Below are positions 60,006-64,000 of a DNA stretch of 64,000 nucleotides, one piece after another (positions within the stretch are counted from its first letter, which is position 1; each line of letters begins with the position of its first letter). The translations under genes were made by a program, and so were the position numbers. The stretch spans positions 112,001-176,000 of the forward strand of contig CAUYUJ010005014.1 of the NCBI GenBank assembly GCA_963575745.1. The letters run 5' to 3'. Source of the DNA: Prorocentrum cordatum (taxonomy: Eukaryota > Sar > Dinophyceae > Prorocentrales > Prorocentraceae). Under the pieces are notes generated by a model. The model was given only the letters and a program-made list of their open reading frames with translations, was not told the origin of the DNA and made no database searches.

Positions 60006-61928
60006 TCATTCACCGACGTACGTGCTTCTGGAAATTACCAGGTCGGCTGCGATGTCTCGGACGGCCGTGGTTAGCAGCCCCACAGGGAAACGCCCGGGTC
60101 CTCTCTTCCTGGGTTCATCCTCTGGGGGATTCCGCCCCAGCAGAAGGGCCCATCTCCCAAAGGTGATCCGAGGGGCTTGCCGTATTCTATCCGCCCTGTT
60201 GGTGGGACCGAGGGGTCGCTGTGGAGGCAAAGTCCCATGGCTCTGCGAGCTGCCGTGAGTGTCCTCGGGGTCCAGGCAGCTTCCACCGCTTCCGCCGACA
60301 GGTGGGGATCCGTCCACCTCCATCGGGGCCTGACGTGCCTCCTGAGCGGCTCTCCTCTCGGTGACGTGCATGTGTATTCTGCGCATGTCCGAAAGCGTGA
60401 CATACGTGTGGGGCCGTCGGATGGAGAGTGCTTGCGCTCTGAGGCAGTCCAGGTCTGGGGCCAAGTGTCTGACTGCCTCGGCTAACTCCTGCAGGCTTAA
60501 GAATGGCTGTAGCGGGGGTAGGGTCCCATCGCGGAGCTGCAGGAGGTCTGGTGGTACCGCCACTTCTGCGGCTTCAGCGTCTTGTACTCGTCCTGGCAAC
60601 CTTACGGCGACGCTACCCCTATCGTTAGAGCGGCAGATCGGGCAGTTAACTGGGAAGCATCTTCCGTGGGAGTGGGCCTGCGTTGGCTGGCTAACCCTCC
60701 ACTGTCTCAGGCATTCGGCATGGTACAGGTGGCCGCAGGGCATCAGGACTTCCGCGAAGCCTAAGATGTTCTCGCTGCAGATCATGCGTAGGGGAGTACC
60801 TATGTCCAGGTCCCAGGGAGGAACGTCCACGGCGTCCATGCTTTCCGGGGGAAAACTGGCGTTATCTCCAGGGGGGTGGCTGAGTTGTGAAAGACCGCCC
60901 CCCAAGCTCTCAATGGGGGCTCTGGCGGACACACTAGCGTCGAGGTGAGTGAGGCTGGCTCCCTCACTGAGATGGCATATGAGGGTTTGGAAATGTAAGT
61001 TTGTGAGTTCGGAATATGGAGATAGATCGGCATCAGGGAACTCCCTACGGAGACAGGTCACCACGTCCTCCGGTGTATGTATCTCGCTCCTAGTCATCCA
61101 GCGGTAGATAACGTCGTAGGGTCGGGAGTCCACTGCCCGCACAGTCAGCACCGGTCTGAGGAGGGGGAAGTAGTGCGGTGCCAGGCAGAGCCACAGGGCT
61201 CTAGAGATCCAGGGACTTGGTTGTCGATCTACCCTGTGCTCCAGGAGCATACTCTGTGCCAGGCACTGTGCCTGATCTCCGTTGACGGAAGTCCTTCCTT
61301 CCGGGGCCGGCATGGTCCCTCTGCCCGCTCCCTCCTCGTCCCGTTGTCTGGCATCAAGAGTGCGGATGAGTCTGTCCAGGAGCCCTTCTCTGGTACTGCC
61401 AGGTGGTAACCCGCCCTGGGGAGTAGCGAAGCCTGCCCGATCGAGCATCTGTCGTATGTCCGCGTGCCAGGGCGTAGTTGTGCTTGAGGTTTCCACGGTC
61501 TCGGCCTCTGCTCCAGGGCGAGCCCTGCCTTCGAACGTGGGCCCGTGAAGCCTTGGGTTTGGCATCGGCTCTGTACTGGCCAGCTGCGCTCGCACCCGTG
61601 CTCCGGCCTCTACTGCCCGCCGATCTCCTGACAGGATGGCAGACTGGAGGAAGCCATTTGCATCCAGGTGCAGCATCATTCGTTCCTGGAGCAGGGGGGC
61701 GATGTAGCCGCCTACTTCGGGGGCCTCGGGCGTGGCGCCCTCTGCCCTGGAAGATATGTCTGTTTCCGCCGCGAGTACTAGCTGGGCATCTCTGTAGGAA
61801 CTGACGCCCCGTGCTCTCCACCAGGCTGCTGCATGGTCGATGATGGCGGTGCTAATGTTGCTGCTCGCAAAGGCCTGCTCGAGCACGCTCCGCCCTCTAT
61901 CGGTCGCGGTGCCCCATATGAAGGGGAC
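60006..61928 (-). CDS. RING-like region of the giant element
   Basis: It resumes after a TAG (VPFIWGTATDRGRSVLEQAF) and runs about 640 codons to a TGA. Near residue 400 it reads ICSENILGFAEVLMPCGH, then LYHAECLRQW and, 18 residues on, NCPICRSND. This is the core of a RING-H2 finger (C..H..H..C and CPxC), but the first CxxC pair is reduced to one Cys. RING fingers usually recruit E2 ubiquitin-conjugating enzymes. Other parts (LWLCLAPHYFPLL, DVVTCLRREFPDADL) are unrecognised. Confidence 0.6.
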   Translation of the reverse strand, partial: VPFIWGTATDRGRSVLEQAFASSNISTAIIDHAAAWWRARGVSSYRDAQLVLAAETDISSRAEGATPEAPEVGGYIAPLLQERMMLHLDANGFLQSAILSGDRRAVEAGARVRAQLASTEPMPNPRLHGPTFEGRARPGAEAETVETSSTTTPWHADIRQMLDRAGFATPQGGLPPGSTREGLLDRLIRTLDARQRDEEGAGRGTMPAPEGRTSVNGDQAQCLAQSMLLEHRVDRQPSPWISRALWLCLAPHYFPLLRPVLTVRAVDSRPYDVIYRWMTRSEIHTPEDVVTCLRREFPDADLSPYSELTNLHFQTLICHLSEGASLTHLDASVSARAPIESLGGGLSQLSHPPGDNASFPPESMDAVDVPPWDLDIGTPLRMICSENILGFAEVLMPCGHLYHAECLRQWRVSQPTQAHSHGRCFPVNCPICRSNDRGSVAVRLPGRVQDAEAAEVAVPPDLLQLRDGTLPPLQPFLSLQELAEAVRHLAPDLDCLRAQALSIRRPHTYVTLSDMRRIHMHVTERRAAQEARQAPMEVDGSPPVGGSGGSCLDPEDTHGSSQSHGTLPPQRPLGPTNRADRIRQAPRITFGRWALLLGRNPPEDEPRKRGPGRFPVGLLTTAVRDIAADLVISRSTYVGE

Positions 61929-64000
61929 CTAGATTCTGCTCCACCGCATGCCTGGGGTGACGGAGTTGCTGGCAACCCTCGCCCTGATCCTCCGCGCCTC
62001 ATCGATGAATGCTTCTCGCTGGGAGCGCTCCGCTTGGGACAGCCCCTCCGCAGGAACTGTGGGGGGTCTCTGGAGGGGTCTCGTTCCAGCCCCTTCCCGG
62101 CCCGCGTGGCTCTCCCTGCCGCTGCGGGGGCTGTCCACATCCATGGGAGAGAGCCCGTCACTGGGGCGCCCAGCGCGTCCTTGGTCCTGACCCCTACTGT
62201 CTGCATCCAATCGCCTGATGACGGCATCTGTGACCAGGTTGCCCAGGGGGGTGCCCTGTCCCATTTGGGGATGTATTGGGCGCCAGTCGGTGCGTGCGGC
62301 TGCTTGTAGTGCACCTCTCATCACTTCTGCTGCCTGAGAGTGTAGGCTGTCTCTGTTGTGCCACCAGCGTCTACTGAGGTCCTCAACGTTTCTTACGTCG
62401 CTTATAGCGCGATCTAGGTGATCCCCGCCGATGGTGTATCTTAGCCAGCAGAGATCATCTAGGTGCACCACGGTGCGCGGCCCTATGGAGACGGTTGCGG
62501 TTGTCCTGCTGGACAGGGGAGGCCTACAGTATGTTGGTGAGTGCGCGTCTGGGCCCTCATGATCGAGAGGCATAGGAAACCAACCGACTAGTCGTCCTTG
62601 GGGGTTGGTCCTGATGACGTGTCGTATTTTCTGGCAGATGCTTAGGGCCCAGGAGCCTGGCGCCGAGCAGAGCAAGGCCAGCGAGATCGCTGTTGTGCGG
62701 AGTTGCCAGTCGCTCCCGACTCCCTCGAGGGCTCCTGCTTCTTCGTAGGCCCAGATTTCCGGTAGGCCTGCGGCGTGGGCCACCATATGTCTCCAGGCTC
62801 CTAGGAGTTCGCCCACGAGCCAAGTCGGGGTGAAGTCGGAGGGGCCCGGCTGGGTGGGGGAGTAAAGATGCTCTGCGATTGGGGCATACCGCATGCCCGC
62901 CCTGACAAGCTGCAGCAGCAGAGCGGTGTCCAGGAGGTCGAGGGCATGCCTGTTGGTTGGTTGGCCCAGACCTGCTCCTGGGTGTCTTGGTGGTACGTCA
63001 TCCGCCCGTGGCTCCCCAGGGTTGTAGCTCCAGGGGTTGGCCAGCCTGTGACAGGCAATGCAGATTCGCCCTGCGGGATCTCGGAGCATCCAGGTGCCGC
63101 AAAAATCACATCTCTCTCTTGGGCAGAAGAAGTTCCGCAGCCGCAGCCGATGCGCTGTGGTGGTCCATGGCCACACGTTGTCGCTGTTATCGCTTCCTTG
63201 AATGGGTACTCCAGGGATGCCCGTTGAGCTGGCGGGTATCCCCGAGAGGGCGGGCTCTGCCCATGGTACTGGGCCTCTCCCAGCTTGTCGTCTCGAGTGC
63301 ACGTCGTTCCCCAGCCGTTCGAGGTTCCCTCTCGTGATGGCCCACTGCCTGACGTCCCCATGGTCCAGAAAGTGGACTATATTTTGCCTGCGCTCGTGAA
63401 TTAAGACTCTGTGCGCATACTCCCTGGTCTCGTCATCCGTGTGGTCCTGCGTCCCGTCTGGGCGGTTGGGGCCACTGCTGTGCCAGGGGAAAGCGTCCTC
63501 GGGAGATCTGGTGGGCATGGGCATCCTGTCTGTGTCGAGCCCGTTTGGGAGCTCCATGCCTATGTCGCAATAATGCGCAGCGGCAACCATGGCAACGTAT
63601 TCGAGACGAGCCAACTGTCTCTCTGTCACTGAGGGGTCGGCGGCGTCTAAACTCTCCCTTCTTATGCAGGGGTCATGGGTAATGCTCGCAAAGCGAAAGG
63701 CGAGGACCTGTACTGGGTCAGGTTGCACGCCTCCCAGACGCCCTTCGTAGTCTCCTCCAGTGACAGACCAGACAAGCCAGGAGTGGTCCAAGATAGCGAG
63801 GATAGGGGCTGAAGTGCCTAGTTCCAAGCCGCGTCCAGGGAGGGCGGCTTCTGCGGGGGCCGCCCGCATGGGGCTGTCGGCTCGAATGCCTGGATGGCCT
63901 GGGCGGCGCCCCCTCCACGCATGGTGCGTGAGAAGCTCCAGGTTGCTGGTCTCGCGCGGGGTTCTCGGGGCTCCACGGTCGGGGACCTCGCGCCAAGGAC
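61929..64000 (-). CDS. Cys-cluster region, N-terminal side of the giant element, 5' incomplete
   Basis: The frame is open to the end of the window (an internal Met at 63869 is not a convincing start, since TSNLELLTHHAW continues upstream). Near residue 270 from that Met it reads FFCPRERCDFCGTW, then RICIACHRL, a possible zinc-binding Cys cluster. Helical, Trp-rich segments follow (LVGELLGAWRHMVAHAAGL) and a charged C-terminus. It ends TAG at 61931, with the next region in the same frame. The function is unknown. Confidence 0.6.
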   Translation of the reverse strand, partial: PWREVPDRGAPRTPRETSNLELLTHHAWRGRRPGHPGIRADSPMRAAPAEAALPGRGLELGTSAPILAILDHSWLVWSVTGGDYEGRLGGVQPDPVQVLAFRFASITHDPCIRRESLDAADPSVTERQLARLEYVAMVAAAHYCDIGMELPNGLDTDRMPMPTRSPEDAFPWHSSGPNRPDGTQDHTDDETREYAHRVLIHERRQNIVHFLDHGDVRQWAITRGNLERLGNDVHSRRQAGRGPVPWAEPALSGIPASSTGIPGVPIQGSDNSDNVWPWTTTAHRLRLRNFFCPRERCDFCGTWMLRDPAGRICIACHRLANPWSYNPGEPRADDVPPRHPGAGLGQPTNRHALDLLDTALLLQLVRAGMRYAPIAEHLYSPTQPGPSDFTPTWLVGELLGAWRHMVAHAAGLPEIWAYEEAGALEGVGSDWQLRTTAISLALLCSAPGSWALSICQKIRHVIRTNPQGRLVGWFPMPLDHEGPDAHSPTYCRPPLSSRTTATVSIGPRTVVHLDDLCWLRYTIGGDHLDRAISDVRNVEDLSRRWWHNRDSLHSQAAEVMRGALQAAARTDWRPIHPQMGQGTPLGNLVTDAVIRRLDADSRGQDQGRAGRPSDGLSPMDVDSPRSGRESHAGREGAGTRPLQRPPTVPAEGLSQAERSQREAFIDEARRIRARVASNSVTPGMRWSRI

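Larger units (their letters stand above)
40780..64000 (-). mobile_element. Giant helicase-bearing LINE-like retroelement, 5' end beyond window
   Basis: The minus strand encodes, in order, Cys-cluster region, RING-like region, unknown 1.2-k-residue region, degenerate DNMT3-like domain, EEP endonuclease, RT, Zn finger, RNase H, SF1 helicase, Cys-rich region and an acidic/RGG-like protein. Stretches of 600 to more than 1000 codons are open. The frame changes about eight times and is interrupted by in-frame TAG or TGA at 61931, 60008, 54434, 52845 and 45388. Because the reading resumes in the same frame after each stop with sensible sequence, these look like point mutations in a once continuous protein of over 7000 residues. 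EEP plus RT plus RNase H defines a non-LTR retroelement. No LTRs, integrase or capsid genes are seen. Confidence 0.8.

Noticed and set aside
45386-61931. A variant genetic code with TAG and TGA as sense codons
   Set aside because: Each stop is used very rarely within long frames, and TAG or TGA also end the intact readings. Dinoflagellate nuclear genes are known to use the standard code.
40780-64000. Integrated large virus (helicase plus polymerase) instead of a retroelement
   Set aside because: The polymerase is an RT with an AP-like endonuclease and RNase H in LINE order. No capsid, packaging or viral DNA/RNA polymerase genes were seen.
1-64000. Telomeric repeats, rRNA or tRNA genes, promoter boxes
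   Set aside because: No TTTAGGG-type tandem arrays, conserved rRNA blocks or cloverleaf sequences were noticed. Dinoflagellate promoters lack reliable motifs, so none are claimed.

Overview
This window looks like nuclear DNA of a dinoflagellate; the species cannot be named from the sequence alone. The evidence is high GC, a very large microsatellite and foldback-repeat load, degraded retroelement proteins of dinoflagellate type, and short matches to the dinoflagellate trans-spliced leader (DinoSL) next to retroposed coding sequence. Every coding segment I could support reads on the minus strand. I see no rRNA, tRNA, CRISPR array or bacterial-type operon.

Layout. 1-4.4 kb: foldback hairpins and a GAT-rich tract, no gene. 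4.5-10.1 kb: a decayed non-LTR retrotransposon (LINE), in minus-strand order Zn-finger/coiled-coil segment, endonuclease, reverse transcriptase (RT), RNase H. 10.1-28 kb: almost entirely repeats. These include a dispersed family built on CTTGGGGCC-like words, long trinucleotide tracts, an inverted repeat of up to about 1.1 kb per arm, a 75-bp satellite with a 10-unit higher-order repeat, and 42-bp and roughly 200-bp minisatellites. 28.0-29.3 kb: an RT fragment of another LINE, with a DinoSL relic upstream. 29.6-31.3 kb: purine-rich GGA tracts and GAT repeat. 33.2-34.5 kb: an apparently intact cytosine-C5 DNA methyltransferase with a DinoSL relic just before its ATG. 35.7-37.6 kb: a frameshifted copy of a dinoflagellate multicopy protein family.

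40.8-64.0 kb: the main object, a minus-strand retroelement more than 23 kb long that is still open at the window edge. In coding order it carries a Cys-cluster region, a RING-like region, a large unknown region, a degenerate DNMT3-like methyltransferase domain, an AP-type endonuclease (EEP), an RT with YVDD, a zinc finger, an RNase H, a UPF1-like SF1 helicase with all main motifs, a Cys-rich region and a final acidic/RGG-like protein. The reading is interrupted by about five in-frame stops and about eight frame changes, so this copy is probably decayed although large parts are open.

A segment of about 1.4-1.7 kb occurs twice in the same orientation: just downstream of the giant element's last ORF (38.4-40.05 kb) and just downstream of the stand-alone methyltransferase (31.6-32.9 kb). 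My working hypothesis is that this is a shared 3' tail. The methyltransferase would then be a passenger copied by the giant element's machinery, or the tail a truncated copy of that element. The link between DNA methylation enzymes and a helicase-bearing giant LINE is the most interesting biology here.
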